From Alteromonas sp. LOR (GTDB lineage: Bacteria > Pseudomonadota > Gammaproteobacteria > Enterobacterales > Alteromonadaceae): a stretch of DNA of 64,000 nucleotides. The translations under genes were made by a program, and so were the position numbers. The notes under the pieces are model-generated. The model worked only from the letters and a program-made list of their open reading frames with translations, made no database searches and was not told the origin of the DNA. Shown piece after piece: positions 1-9,056 of the stretch (the first letter of the stretch is position 1; the number at the start of each line of letters is the position of its first letter). The DNA lies in assembly GCF_000753865.1 (NCBI RefSeq), contig NZ_JQFW01000006.1, positions 1 to 64,000 of the forward strand, given 5' to 3'.

Positions 1-58
1 CACCAGAACAACCTAATAATGGGAGTGTAGCTACAAACGCTAAAATTAAACTTTTCAT
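1..58 (-). CDS. Partial lipoprotein gene (N-terminus only)
   Basis: A reading frame starts at an ATG at 58 on the minus strand and runs off the left edge of the window. The visible 19 residues form a lipoprotein signal peptide: Lys at position 3, a hydrophobic stretch, then the lipobox LLGC followed by Ser-Gly. A ribosome binding site AAGGATG lies just upstream. Only the export signal is visible, so the function cannot be given. The product would be exported and lipid-anchored at the cysteine. Confidence 0.6.
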   Translation of the reverse strand, partial: MKSLILAFVATLPLLGCSG

Positions 59-96
59 TAATACATCCTTGTCATATATAACTTCCAAATATGGGG

Positions 97-140
97 CGCA
101 AACACGTGCGCTAAAATGCGAAGCAACCCACGTGTTTGCG
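97..140. repeat. 12-bp inverted repeat between two minus-strand genes
   Basis: The arms at 97-108 and 129-140 are perfect reverse complements (CGCAAACACGTG / CACGTGTTTGCG) separated by 20 bases. Each arm also contains the palindrome CACGTG. It lies downstream of the gene at 184-570 and upstream of the partial lipoprotein. No T-tract follows on the minus strand, so it is not a standard terminator. It could be an attenuating hairpin or an operator. Confidence 0.45.
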
Positions 141-183
141 TCCCAGCGAACGCAGTGAGTGACTTAATTTTTTTGTTATGTTT

Positions 184-570
184 TTAGCTAAAAACAACCT
201 GCTTTGTTACCGCGACGGCATCACAACCTTCACCACTATAATCTACTAAAATATATTGTTTTCTAATTAATTCTCGTTTTACCGAATACCAAGCTACATA
301 TTTTCCGTCCACTTGATTGGCATAGAGCATAGTAAATAATGTTGGATCATCCATACTGTCGATAAATAACCCAATCATTTTAAAGGGAAAGCTTTCTATC
401 TCTAAAGGTGCTTCGATCTCGACAGTGTAGCTTTCTGGCAATGAATAAGCAGTTACACTAACGAGATGTGAATACTTTTGATTCCAAATAAAGCTCTTAT
501 CTTCGGTGTCAATGCAGGTCGAAGAAAGGGCTTGAAAAGGTATTAATAATATTAAGAACATCCATCTCAT
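184..570 (-). CDS. Small secreted protein of unknown function
   Basis: This 128-residue protein starts with a typical Sec signal peptide (hydrophobic core from about residue 4 to 14, cleavage near ALSS-TC), so it should be periplasmic. I do not recognise the mature part. It is mixed beta-like sequence with two cysteines (one near residue 19, one near residue 115) that could form a disulfide. It lies on the same strand as the partial lipoprotein downstream, about 125 bases away, and could be co-transcribed with it. A ribosome binding site around AGGAG is present before the ATG. Confidence 0.6.
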   Translation of the reverse strand: MRWMFLILLIPFQALSSTCIDTEDKSFIWNQKYSHLVSVTAYSLPESYTVEIEAPLEIESFPFKMIGLFIDSMDDPTLFTMLYANQVDGKYVAWYSVKRELIRKQYILVDYSGEGCDAVAVTKQVVFS

Positions 571-983
571 TTAATTTCTACTCCTGAAACATAACAATTT
601 ACTAGACCCCAAAACGGTCTGTCTAAACATCCCATTGTGGGGTTAATATTTTATCAATATTGTCAGATTACCCTCTAACTTCTCTTAATTAAACAATAAA
701 TTAGAATGGTGTATTTTACTCATGAGTTAAAAGTACCAAAATGGTGTGTTAGGTGGGAGAGGTGTACTTCACGCATTGCCAGTAAAAACTATGCTTGTAG
801 TCAGTTATGTTTCTGAAAGGCTTTATATACGCTGTTTTTGTTTTTGTTTTTGATTATGTACGCGGTCTAATTTCTTAACCATTTTATACAACCACATATT
901 GATGAAGCGCTATGTAATAAATGAAACCCACTGAGGCGTGATTTAAATGTGGAGTAGTCAATAAGTAGGCGAGGGCGGGAGAT
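571..983. other. Intergenic region without a recognisable gene
   Basis: No convincing coding frame is seen between the small secreted protein and the aminotransferase terminator. It is AT-rich and holds a short microsatellite of about three GTTTTT units near 834-851. It probably contains the promoter for the minus-strand gene at 570. Confidence 0.5.
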
Positions 984-1022
984 AAAAAAAGCCGCGGCGT
1001 TATTAAACGCGGCGGCTTTTCA
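984..1022 (-). terminator. Rho-independent terminator of the aminotransferase gene
   Basis: On the minus strand a GC-rich hairpin (10-bp arms with one mismatch, 991-1000 and 1007-1016) is followed by a run of seven Ts (984-990 as As on the plus strand). It lies about 50 bases after the end of the aminotransferase gene. Four Ts on the plus side may make it weakly bidirectional. Confidence 0.8.
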
Positions 1023-1068
1023 TTTAGCTTAAGCTGCAGTTTTAAGTGTATGCTTCAATAGCCTTGGG

Positions 1069-2259
1069 CTAAAGAACAGAAACCAATGCTTTTGCTAGGG
1101 TTTCAACATTGTTTTTGTTGATTCCAGCAATGTTTACGCGGCTTGAATCTACAAAGTATACGCTGTGCTTTTCTCTTACTTCACGCACTTGCTCAGGCGT
1201 AATACACAAAAACGAGAACATACCTTTTTGGTCATTTACAAAGCTAAAATCTTTTGGTGAACCGTTGTCATGAAGGTTTTGTACCAGCATCGCACGTAGC
1301 GTTTTCATGCGGTCGCGCATTTCGTTCACTTCAGACACCCATTCGTTGTTAAGGGCTTCGTCAGCTAAAATTAGGTCAACAAGTGCGCCGCCGTAGCTTG
1401 GTGGCATTGAGTAAATAGCGCGAGCAATAGACTGTATTTGTCCCTGCGCAATTTTGCGGGTTGCCGTGTCTTGGGTAACAATAGCAGCAAGACCAACACG
1501 TTCGCGATACAAACCGAAGTTTTTAGAGCACGATGCAGCAACAATAACCTCAGGAAGGTTTTCAACAAGAAGGCGCATACCGTAGGCATCTTCTTCTAAC
1601 CCTTCACCAAAGCCCAAGTAGGCCACATCGATAAACGGTAAAAATTCACGTTCTTTAGCAACCGCTAATACTTCATCCCATTGTGCATTGGTTAAGTCTG
1701 CACCGGTTGGGTTGTGGCAGCAGCCATGAAGTAACACTATATCGCCTTTATTTACGTTGCGAAGGGTGTCCATCATGGCGTCAAAGCGAATGCTTGCAGA
1801 TGCTTTGTCGAAGTACGGGTACGTTTCTATTTCTAAACCCGCAGAGCCAATAAGCGGAATATGGTTCGCCCATGTTGGGTCGCTTACCCATACTTTTGCT
1901 TTGTCGTTACAACGCACTAAAAGCTCGGAAAGAATGCGAAGGGCACCACAACCACCTGGAGCCTGAACCGCAGCAACGCGATCGGCCATAAGTACCGGGC
2001 TGTTTTTACCAAGTAGTAGCGAAAGCATGCCATCGATAAAACCTTGGTTACCCTGAGGAGTAATATAGGTTTTACTGGTTTCGCGCTCTAGTAACAGTTG
2101 TTGTGCTTTTGCCACACTCGAAAGAATAGGGGTATTACCTTGCTCATCTTTATATACGCCAACGCCTAAGTCTATTTTACTCGGGTTGGTGTCTTCTTTA
2201 TAAGAAGCAGAAAGGCCAAGAATTGGATCTGGGGCAAGATAGGGTAATACTTCAAACAC
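1069..2259 (-). CDS. Aspartate/aromatic-amino-acid aminotransferase (class I)
   Basis: This 396-residue protein has the length and motifs of the AspC/TyrB family, PLP-dependent cytoplasmic enzymes that transfer amino groups between Asp, Tyr or Phe and 2-oxoglutarate. Visible motifs are NPTGADL for substrate/cofactor contacts, the PLP-anchoring lysine in SCSKNFGLYRERVG, and an N-terminal FEVLPYLAPDPILGL stretch typical of the Iα subgroup. The start is a GTG at 2259 with GAGGA six to ten bases upstream. The gene is monocistronic and followed by a strong terminator. Sequence alone does not separate AspC from TyrB, so no symbol is given. Confidence 0.93.
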   Translation of the reverse strand: MFEVLPYLAPDPILGLSASYKEDTNPSKIDLGVGVYKDEQGNTPILSSVAKAQQLLLERETSKTYITPQGNQGFIDGMLSLLLGKNSPVLMADRVAAVQAPGGCGALRILSELLVRCNDKAKVWVSDPTWANHIPLIGSAGLEIETYPYFDKASASIRFDAMMDTLRNVNKGDIVLLHGCCHNPTGADLTNAQWDEVLAVAKEREFLPFIDVAYLGFGEGLEEDAYGMRLLVENLPEVIVAASCSKNFGLYRERVGLAAIVTQDTATRKIAQGQIQSIARAIYSMPPSYGGALVDLILADEALNNEWVSEVNEMRDRMKTLRAMLVQNLHDNGSPKDFSFVNDQKGMFSFLCITPEQVREVREKHSVYFVDSSRVNIAGINKNNVETLAKALVSVL

Positions 2260-2429
2260 GATATGTCCTCACTTTGGTATGCAAATAGTGGTCTGCAAAT
2301 AATGGAAAGCTAAAGCTAGCAGGCACGCATTATGCCATTGCTGATACAAAAAACGACACCTATTCGTTGAAAATATTTCAATTTAATATCGAATTTTGTA
2401 AACCTCGAAAGATTTATTCTACAAATACG

Positions 2430-3224
2430 TTAAATTTTGAAGGAAAATTCTCGAGTTTGCGTTGATTCTCCCTTTTCAGTAAAGGTTCGTTCTTTGAAGC
2501 TGAGTTCGCCGCTGCTATCAACCAACAAAATAGTGGATGTTCGCGTACCGTAGCTGGATATATTAATAAAAATGGAAGACAGCGCTTTTTCCCATTCGTA
2601 ACCAATACCCGTACTGGGAAGGTGTTGGTCGTCTGCTTTGTCCTCATTACGCAATAGCGCAAACAAATCTTCGGTGTTTATAGTGTCGTGCGAAGATACG
2701 TACTTATTTAAGCTTGTTACACCTTGGGTAACCTTTGGCCATGGGGTAATAATGTCGGCATTTGAAAGTCCAAACACACCCTGCTGTAAAGGGTGTACAG
2801 AGTTGTTCACGTTATTGTAAACATTAAGTGCACTTGCGTTACCAAACACCAGGTTATAGCCGTTATAGCGGTGTCGAGTGTCTCTCAGCGTTTGTAAATA
2901 CTGCTCCGTTAATTGCTCCGTAACCTGGCCATTAACTTGAGCTTTATCGTCTTTCAGCCAGTTAGTTACTAACTCACCTCGGGAAGTCGCGTCTGTGCGC
3001 ACTTCAGACGGGGCACGTACGTTGGTGATTGCCGCAATTTTTCCGCTTCGTGTAACGCCCATCCATGTACCGTTTGCTTCCAAATCTCTGCCCGCCAGTA
3101 TAGAGGGGGCATCGTCCCAAAATGCAGCAGGAGCAGTTGGTCTTGCATAAAATTCATCTCTATTCGCCGCAATAATAAGCGGGTAGCGAGGATGCTGCTG
3201 CCGAGCAATAAATAAAATACACAT
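2430..3224 (-). CDS. NRDE family protein (TANGO2-like)
   Basis: The 264-residue protein begins MCIL and carries AANRDEFYARPT near residue 19, which is the defining NRDE motif of the TANGO2/NRDE family. Cys2 at the N-terminus is conserved in the family and suggests Ntn-hydrolase-like architecture. Bacterial members are soluble proteins of unsettled function; the eukaryotic homologue is linked to lipid and haem handling. The start is well placed, with AAGGTG upstream. It is on the same strand as the aminotransferase, about 170 bases away, but probably has its own promoter. Confidence 0.88.
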   Translation of the reverse strand: MCILFIARQQHPRYPLIIAANRDEFYARPTAPAAFWDDAPSILAGRDLEANGTWMGVTRSGKIAAITNVRAPSEVRTDATSRGELVTNWLKDDKAQVNGQVTEQLTEQYLQTLRDTRHRYNGYNLVFGNASALNVYNNVNNSVHPLQQGVFGLSNADIITPWPKVTQGVTSLNKYVSSHDTINTEDLFALLRNEDKADDQHLPSTGIGYEWEKALSSIFINISSYGTRTSTILLVDSSGELSFKERTFTEKGESTQTREFSFKI

Positions 3225-3373
3225 ATTTACACCTTATTCGGTATGCGAGTAACGCCTGTCTGTGCGTACTATCGCGCTGTAATCGAGTTGTTCTAGCCTA
3301 TGCTTTACTGTGCGCTTGCCGTTAATCGTAGATTTGCGTTTTGATTTTCATTACTCTTAACGCCTTGAGCAGT

Positions 3374-4075
3374 ATGAGAATAATAAAAATGAATAGCAAT
3401 AAAACTCTCAACAAGAAAGAAGACGAGGCAAAAAGCGCTTCCAACACAAGCGCCAGCATAAAAACCAATTTAAAAATCAATGAGCTTGAGATACACGAGC
3501 ATATACCACGGCAGTGGCCGCACTGGTTATCGTCATTTGCTGCCTTTTTGCTTACCAAACGGGGCTGGCGTGTAGAAGGGGCCTTTATCAATCAAAAGAA
3601 AGCCATACTGGCGGTTGCGCCTCACACAACCAATTGGGATTTTTTCATTGGGTTGTTTGTGGTGTTTTCGCTGCGTTTAAAATTGAATTTTTTCGGCAAA
3701 CACACCATTTTTGTTCAGCCACTCGGGTACATCATTAAAAAATTGGGCGGCATTCCCATTAAGCGCAGTAAGGCTCACGGGGTGGTAACCAGTATTGTTG
3801 AAAAGATTAAACAATCTGATGAATTAGTATTGGCTCTGGCACCTGAGGGTACGCGTAGCCCCATCTTTCCTTGGAAAACCGGATTTCTGCACATTGCGAG
3901 AGAGGCGGATATACCCATTCAGCTGCTTTCGCTAGATTATCGCACTAAAATAATCCGTTTTGGCCCCATCATTCAAAAGGTCGAAAACATTGATGAACAA
4001 ATGCAAACTATCTATACATTTTATGATAATGTTTGCCCAAAATACCCAGAAAAATGCATAACACGGCCTCAATAG
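3374..4075 (+). CDS. Lysophospholipid acyltransferase family protein (PlsC-like)
   Basis: The protein has the acyltransferase HX4D box as HTTNWD and a downstream APEGTRS block, both hallmarks of the LPLAT/PlsC superfamily, which transfers acyl groups from acyl-CoA or acyl-ACP to glycerolipids. Hydrophobic segments follow the HX4D box, consistent with inner-membrane association. Start choice is uncertain: ATGs at 3374 and 3389 are possible, as is a TTG at 3341, and none has a strong ribosome binding site. The N-terminal 30-40 residues are charged and poorly conserved in appearance. Exact substrate is not inferable. Confidence 0.85.
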   Translation: MRIIKMNSNKTLNKKEDEAKSASNTSASIKTNLKINELEIHEHIPRQWPHWLSSFAAFLLTKRGWRVEGAFINQKKAILAVAPHTTNWDFFIGLFVVFSLRLKLNFFGKHTIFVQPLGYIIKKLGGIPIKRSKAHGVVTSIVEKIKQSDELVLALAPEGTRSPIFPWKTGFLHIAREADIPIQLLSLDYRTKIIRFGPIIQKVENIDEQMQTIYTFYDNVCPKYPEKCITRPQ

Positions 4076-4177
4076 TCCACTTGAAAACCACCACGGCTTT
4101 TTCTATGCGCACAGCATCGATTTGCTACCTGGTAAATTTTGAGGTTGGCGCGTAACTTTACTACCGGAGTTTTACCC

Positions 4178-5425
4178 GTGACAAAACAGGGATTCACTAC
4201 CCGACAAGTCCATGCCGATCGCATGCTTAACACGCCAGAACACGGCGGTGTCCATACTAGTACATCAAATTCTGTGCTGTTTGAATTTAAAGATGCTCAA
4301 GGCATTATCGATGCCTTTCAGGGTAAACGTGCCGCGCATGTTTATTCTCGCTCTTCGTCACCATCTGTGGCTGCGTTGCAAAACATGCTTAATCAGCTAG
4401 AAGGGGGAGTGGGCACACTTTGCTTTAGCACGGGAATGGCAGCCATCAGTAGCACCTTGTTTGCGCTGCTTAAGGCAGGCGATCATCTTATTGTTAGTCA
4501 GTATCTGTTTGGTAATACCCGTAGTTTTTTCGAAACCTTGAAAGACTTCGGTATTCACGTGACTTACACCGATGTGACCGATATTGAACAGGTTGTGGAT
4601 GCATACCAGCCCAATACTAAAGGGGTTTACTGTGAAACCGTGGCCAACCCGGTTACCCAAGTTTCAGATTTGCATGCAATAGGGCAGTTTTGTGAAGAGA
4701 AGCACATTCTCTTTATGGTTGATAATACAATGACACCGCCTCCGCTTTGTTACGCAAAAGACTACAAAGCGTCACTGATATTTTGTTCGTTAACCAAATA
4801 CATTGCAGGTCACGGCAACGTGCTTGGTGGTGCTGTTACCGATACCGGTCATTTTCACTGGGAAAAATACAGCAATATCAAACCCGCTTACAAGGTAGCC
4901 GACACGGCGCAGTGGGGAATTACACAAATTAAGAAAAAGGGCCTGAGAGATTTAGGCGCTACACTTGCGCCAGAATCGGCCACCGCTATTGCAGTAGGCA
5001 TGGAAACCCTTGGGCTTCGCCTTCAGCGCAGTCAGCAGAACGCGTTAAAGTTAGCCACATTTCTCGATAACCACCATAGCGTGAGTGAGGTTTTTTACCC
5101 TGGTCTAGCTGACCATCCACAGCACTTTATGGCTCGAGAGCAGTTGAGTAATGGCTACGGTGCCATCTTAAGTTTTAATTTGGTGGATAATATCGACCCA
5201 GTAGCGTTTTTAAACGAAATGGAACTGGTGATTTGCGCTACGCATTTGGGTGACAATAGAACACTGGCGTTACCAGTAGCGCCTACTATCTACTTTGAAA
5301 ATACCGCTGCAGAGCGAGAGAAGATGGGTGTATCAGACAACATGCTTCGCATTTCAGTGGGTATTGAAGATACCGACGACCTTATTGCCGACTTTAGAAA
5401 TGCGCTACATGCAGTAGCTAGCTAG
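4178..5425 (+). CDS. Cystathionine gamma-synthase family PLP enzyme
   Basis: This protein of about 415 residues belongs to the Cys/Met-metabolism PLP family (cystathionine gamma-synthase, O-succinylhomoserine sulfhydrylase, methionine gamma-lyase). Visible motifs are YSRSSSPS for PLP phosphate contacts, CFSTGMAAI, VDNTM, and the PLP lysine in CSLTKYIAGHGNVLGG. The GTG at 4178 is preferred because GGAG lies eight bases upstream; an in-frame TTG at 4139 lacks one. The family catalyses gamma-replacement or gamma-elimination on homoserine derivatives or methionine. Which reaction applies here cannot be decided, and no methionine-pathway neighbours help. It ends in a strong terminator, so it is transcribed alone. 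Confidence 0.88.
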   Translation: MTKQGFTTRQVHADRMLNTPEHGGVHTSTSNSVLFEFKDAQGIIDAFQGKRAAHVYSRSSSPSVAALQNMLNQLEGGVGTLCFSTGMAAISSTLFALLKAGDHLIVSQYLFGNTRSFFETLKDFGIHVTYTDVTDIEQVVDAYQPNTKGVYCETVANPVTQVSDLHAIGQFCEEKHILFMVDNTMTPPPLCYAKDYKASLIFCSLTKYIAGHGNVLGGAVTDTGHFHWEKYSNIKPAYKVADTAQWGITQIKKKGLRDLGATLAPESATAIAVGMETLGLRLQRSQQNALKLATFLDNHHSVSEVFYPGLADHPQHFMAREQLSNGYGAILSFNLVDNIDPVAFLNEMELVICATHLGDNRTLALPVAPTIYFENTAAEREKMGVSDNMLRISVGIEDTDDLIADFRNALHAVAS

Positions 5426-5448
5426 TAGTTAGGTAACACAACACATTC

Positions 5449-5476
5449 AAAAAAGGGGCGTAAGCCCCTTTTTTAT
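5449..5476 (+). terminator. Rho-independent terminator
   Basis: A GGGGC stem with a GTAA tetraloop (5455-5468) is followed by six Ts and preceded by six As. It sits 24 bases after the PLP enzyme stop codon. The A and T flanks make it likely to work in both directions, ending the minus-strand lipoprotein gene too. Confidence 0.88.
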
Positions 5477-5595
5477 TCATGCAATTTCGTAAATCTTGTA
5501 TTCAAATAAATTTACAATAAACGGTGGCCAATCACCGTTGATTGAGCTTACTTGAAACCTCTGCTATTCGAAACAACTGCTATTCAAAGCCGCTG

Positions 5596-8058
5596 CTATT
5601 CGAAACCAAGCGTCACTTGACCACGAATCTCTCCAGATGGAAATGCATCTGAGTGGAAGTTTGTGTAATAGCCTGCAGCCTGCATGGTCATCATTTGTTC
5701 AGCGCTAAGCATAGTGCTGCTTGGCACAGACCATACGCCGTCCATACCTTCAAGACCCAGTATCACACCACCGTTTGCACCCGCTTCGCCTTCGTGAATG
5801 TGCGCCATATTGGCCGTCATACCGGTAATGGTAACACTACCTGATAACGCACCTGTGGTTGTGTTCAACGTAAATGCACCTGCACCAGACGCTGACGTTT
5901 CAACCGCTGGCACTTCTTGACCACCGGTGGCAACAATACCGAACACCTGAATGTTATCTGGTGTAATTTGGCCACGAATTTCACCGCTTGGAAACGCTTC
6001 CGTATGCACATTTACATAATGTCCACCAGAAAGCAGTTGCGCTGCTACCGCTTCTTCTAATTCAACATAGCCATCAGTCATCCACGTGCCAGCAGTCATT
6101 TCGTTTTCTACTAACGTAACAACAACGCCGCCGTTTTCGCCCGCAAAACCACTGTGAATATGCGCCATGGTTGCATTATCTATCGTGGTTGCAGCCACTA
6201 GGTATACAGAATCTGATGTAGTATCAAAAAGGGCGTAGCCAGAACCTGAAGCCATTGTATCTACTGCTGGAACAGACTGATTACCGCTTAGTGCAAATGT
6301 AACTACTGCAGTGGTATCCGGAACAATTTGTCCTCGTACTTCGCCGCTAGGGTTCGCTTCTGTATGCACATTTAAATACCATTCACCGCTAGTTAATGCG
6401 TCTAAATTACTGGGTGAAATATTGGTTTGTGCAAGTTCGTACGTACCGTCGCCCGCATCAGTTAGAGGAAAGGCAACAGGTCCGTTCATACCTAAACCGC
6501 CATCGTGTACGTGCACACCTGTAACATCAGTTAAGCCCGATACATCAACGCTCACGCTAAATGCCGGTAAGTCTTCGTCAATTTCAACTACCGCCGTAGC
6601 TTCAGACATTGTGTCAACTGCTGGCACTTCTTGTGAACCGCTTAAACTAACGTTATAGGTCATGTCAGCATTAAATGCTGGTGGCGGTGGTGCTAAACCA
6701 TCTAACAAAGCTAGTTGAGGAAGGTCGCCTTCCATGTTGCCGTCTAAAGCGATAGCTGTATAAATGCTACCATTTTCTAAGCTAAGCACACCGGTTTCAA
6801 TTGCCGCTGTTTTTGTACCAGTAGGGGTTACGGTTACGACGTAATCGCCTTCTGCCAAGCTCACGTAACCTGTTTCAGATAAATCGCCAGTAGAATAGGC
6901 AATATCGCTAAACGCTGGGTCTACTGCATCAATTTCGCCGTCAGCTGTTACATAAATATCTACGTTACCAGCGCTTGGTGAAGAATGCACAATACGTACT
7001 CTAGCTTCAGTGGCAACTGAACGTGGTACATCTACCAGTACGTCCAATTCTGGTGCCGCTAATGTGTTATTAGCAATAGCCGTATACGACATGCCAATCT
7101 CAAGGGTAAGTTCGGCATCATCAACAGCCACAATACTGTTGTCAGCATCTGCTACTACGTCAATTAAATAGTCGCCAGGAGCAACCGATAGGTAGTCTGT
7201 GGTACGAGGAAATTGAATACCATCAACTAGCACTACTTCATTGTTCGCGATAACGTCTACAGCCGGTGCATCACTAATGCCGTGTACAACGCGAACGTCA
7301 GAGGGAGTTGCTGCATCCCATACCTTAAAGCTTCCATCGCCATCAGCGACCAGCAATGTAACAGGAGAGTCGCCTGTTCCTACATTGTTTGTCGCTGCGA
7401 TAAGTAAGTCTGCGCCGTCGGTAAGCTCTACCGTACCAGAATCGTAAACAACCGTGGTTTCACCAGCAGGCGTAATACGAATTTGATAATCACCTGCCGG
7501 TACTTGCGTAAGGCCTGTGGCGTCGGTGTATTCTGCGGTTACAAGAGGTTGCTCTGACGTAATGTCGGTACCCGGTGCAGTAACGTAAACGTCGACCGTG
7601 GGTGCTAATGATGCGGCATGAACTATCTGTACTTGTGCGTTACCTGCTTCTACTGCAGTTTCTGTGCTGGTAACAGGTAGTAACGCCAGTGAACTATCGC
7701 CTACGTTGCCTACCGCAAACACGTCATAATTTGTGTCAGCTTCTAACGTAAGATCTGCCTGTAAAACTTCTGCGTTATCGCCAGGTAAAATACCTGTAAC
7801 GCCAATATCGTAGGTTCCCGTTTCAACTTCAAATCGCGAAGAAGCTACTTGGTAATCTACGTTTTCTAAATTATTTAAAATGGCATCGTTCGCCGTAATA
7901 TTTACCATGGGGGCGTCGGAAGCAGCATGCACTACACGTACGTTGGCAAATTCAGGGGCGGGGGCCGGTTGTTCAACAAAATCATCGTCATCATCGGAAC
8001 ACCCTACTAAAAATAGGGGTAAAATCGAACATGCCAGTAGCGACTTAGTCCTTCTCAT
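5596..8058 (-). CDS. Large lipoprotein with DUF4397 and CHRD repeats
   Basis: The start at 8058 is preferred over an upstream ATG because AGAGGAAA precedes it and it gives a clean lipoprotein signal ending LVGC, then five aspartates (an outer-membrane-type sorting context). The mature protein of about 800 residues has two parts. The first half holds four DUF4397 units, each opening with a VR/QVVH-A-S-(D)AP-like motif. The second half holds three CHRD domains, each with QEVPAV-type openings and H-x-H motifs (HVHDG, AHIHSG, AHIHEG) plus NVHTEA/NFHSDA-FPSGEIRGQ. CHRD domains occur in chordin and many bacterial surface proteins; their biochemical role is not settled. The protein is probably cell-surface or periplasmic. 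It stands alone. Confidence 0.92.
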   Translation of the reverse strand: MRRTKSLLACSILPLFLVGCSDDDDDFVEQPAPAPEFANVRVVHAASDAPMVNITANDAILNNLENVDYQVASSRFEVETGTYDIGVTGILPGDNAEVLQADLTLEADTNYDVFAVGNVGDSSLALLPVTSTETAVEAGNAQVQIVHAASLAPTVDVYVTAPGTDITSEQPLVTAEYTDATGLTQVPAGDYQIRITPAGETTVVYDSGTVELTDGADLLIAATNNVGTGDSPVTLLVADGDGSFKVWDAATPSDVRVVHGISDAPAVDVIANNEVVLVDGIQFPRTTDYLSVAPGDYLIDVVADADNSIVAVDDAELTLEIGMSYTAIANNTLAAPELDVLVDVPRSVATEARVRIVHSSPSAGNVDIYVTADGEIDAVDPAFSDIAYSTGDLSETGYVSLAEGDYVVTVTPTGTKTAAIETGVLSLENGSIYTAIALDGNMEGDLPQLALLDGLAPPPPAFNADMTYNVSLSGSQEVPAVDTMSEATAVVEIDEDLPAFSVSVDVSGLTDVTGVHVHDGGLGMNGPVAFPLTDAGDGTYELAQTNISPSNLDALTSGEWYLNVHTEANPSGEVRGQIVPDTTAVVTFALSGNQSVPAVDTMASGSGYALFDTTSDSVYLVAATTIDNATMAHIHSGFAGENGGVVVTLVENEMTAGTWMTDGYVELEEAVAAQLLSGGHYVNVHTEAFPSGEIRGQITPDNIQVFGIVATGGQEVPAVETSASGAGAFTLNTTTGALSGSVTITGMTANMAHIHEGEAGANGGVILGLEGMDGVWSVPSSTMLSAEQMMTMQAAGYYTNFHSDAFPSGEIRGQVTLGFE

Positions 8059-8187
8059 CGTTGTTTCCTCTAAATGTTGTGAGACCATCAAAATTACGCC
8101 ACCATTTTATTTACGGATCATTAACCTCATTAACATTAAGTAAGTGTAATACTTTCGTATAATGATATTACTTTAATGTCTTTTTTG

Positions 8188-8216
8188 TTGACGCCTAAAA
8201 TAATGTAATTGATATA
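8188..8216 (+). promoter_or_regulatory. Candidate sigma-70 promoter for an orphan plus-strand transcript
   Basis: TTGACG (8188-8193) and GATATA (8211-8216) are separated by exactly 17 bases. It points away from the lipoprotein gene toward a plus-strand terminator at 8431-8457. There is no plus-strand protein gene between them. The -10 is only a partial match. Confidence 0.45.
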
Positions 8217-8222
8217 AAAAAC

Positions 8223-8458
8223 AGGTGGTTACGAATTGTTGCAAGGGCATTGTCGAAAGGCAGAAAGATTGGGCTATTGTTGTGTTGAATTGTGAAATGA
8301 AAATAAATGTTAAAAAAATTTCGATGTGGGTGAACTTAACGGAAAAGCTGTGGACTAACAAAGTGTAGTGATTGAAAACAGATTAATGTGTTTTCTGCAA
8401 AATGTGTGTTCCAAGTTGAGTGTGTTTCTTGCCCCGCCTGTGTAGCGGGGCTTTTTTA
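8223..8458 (+). ncRNA. Candidate small RNA of about 235 nt
   Basis: The interval between the two minus-strand genes contains a plus-strand promoter candidate (8188-8216) and a strong plus-strand rho-independent terminator (8431-8457: GCCCCG stem, then seven-base T-tract). No credible coding frame lies between them. The body includes a G/U-rich single-stranded-looking stretch near 8275-8300, which is common in Hfq-dependent base-pairing RNAs. I do not recognise a known family. The terminator has no other gene to serve on the plus strand, which is the main argument. Expression is not shown by sequence alone. Confidence 0.4.
8431..8457 (+). terminator. Orphan plus-strand rho-independent terminator
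   Basis: GCCCCG / CGGGGC arms around a short loop, then six Ts. Both neighbouring protein genes are on the minus strand. Read on the minus strand the hairpin lacks a following T-run, so it does not suit the glutathione peroxidase gene. Confidence 0.75.
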
Positions 8459-8501
8459 TGCCTGATTGGCAATGGTTCAATTGACTGGTTTAAACGCTGG
8501 G

Positions 8502-9056
8502 TTAGTCGTTAATTAATGCTTCTACATCTGCCACAAAGCTTGCATCCGTTGGCTTTGTAGAGCTTGGGTAGTGCGTTATCTTAGTGCCCGTTTTATCAAT
8601 CAGGTACTTATTAAAGTTCCACGACGGTGACTTACCTGTGGCTGCTTTCAACATGCGATACATTGGGTCTGCATCGTCGCCGCGCACTGACGTTGGTTCA
8701 AACATTGGAAATTTCACGCCATAGGTTAGCTCGCATAGTTCCGCCGTTTTGCCTTCGTCTTTTGCTTCTTGGTTAAAGTCGTGAGATGGAAAGCCTAATA
8801 CCACAAAGTCATCGTCTTTATATTCGCTGTATAGGGCTTCTAGTCCTTCAAATTGAGGTGTGAAACCACAATAGCTTGCCGTGTTAACAACAAGAACGGC
8901 CTTGCCAGCATACTCATCGCATAAATTAACGGTTTCTTGAGAATTCAGTTTACGCTTCATAAACTTTAATACACTAGGACATTCGTTTGCCATCACCGGC
9001 TGGAAAAGCAAAGCAGCTATGGTGACAACACCCGCAGTAATTCCTTTCAATTTCAT
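8502..9056 (-). CDS. Exported glutathione peroxidase family protein (Cys type)
   Basis: The protein of about 184 residues carries the thiol peroxidase active site NTASYCGFTPQ with the peroxidatic cysteine at about residue 63 and the WNFNKYLID block holding the catalytic Trp/Asn. A cysteine replaces selenocysteine, as usual in bacteria. Such enzymes reduce hydrogen or lipid peroxides, mostly using thioredoxin or glutathione. The start at 9056 is preferred because GAGGG lies upstream and it gives a signal peptide (cleavage near VMA-NE), so the enzyme is probably periplasmic. The usual FPCNQFGxQEP segment is altered to FPSHDFNQEA, losing the resolving-type cysteine there; another cysteine (AELCELTYGV) may substitute. 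Confidence 0.9.
   Translation of the reverse strand: MKLKGITAGVVTIAALLFQPVMANECPSVLKFMKRKLNSQETVNLCDEYAGKAVLVVNTASYCGFTPQFEGLEALYSEYKDDDFVVLGFPSHDFNQEAKDEGKTAELCELTYGVKFPMFEPTSVRGDDADPMYRMLKAATGKSPSWNFNKYLIDKTGTKITHYPSSTKPTDASFVADVEALIND

Noticed and set aside
6311-7447. Several antisense frames within the DUF4397/CHRD lipoprotein gene
   Set aside because: They mirror the repeated composition of the real gene; no start signals or protein features support them.
8223-8458. GcvB-like identity of the small RNA candidate
   Set aside because: The G/U-rich stretch and terminator position are only generally similar; the gene context differs and the match is too short.
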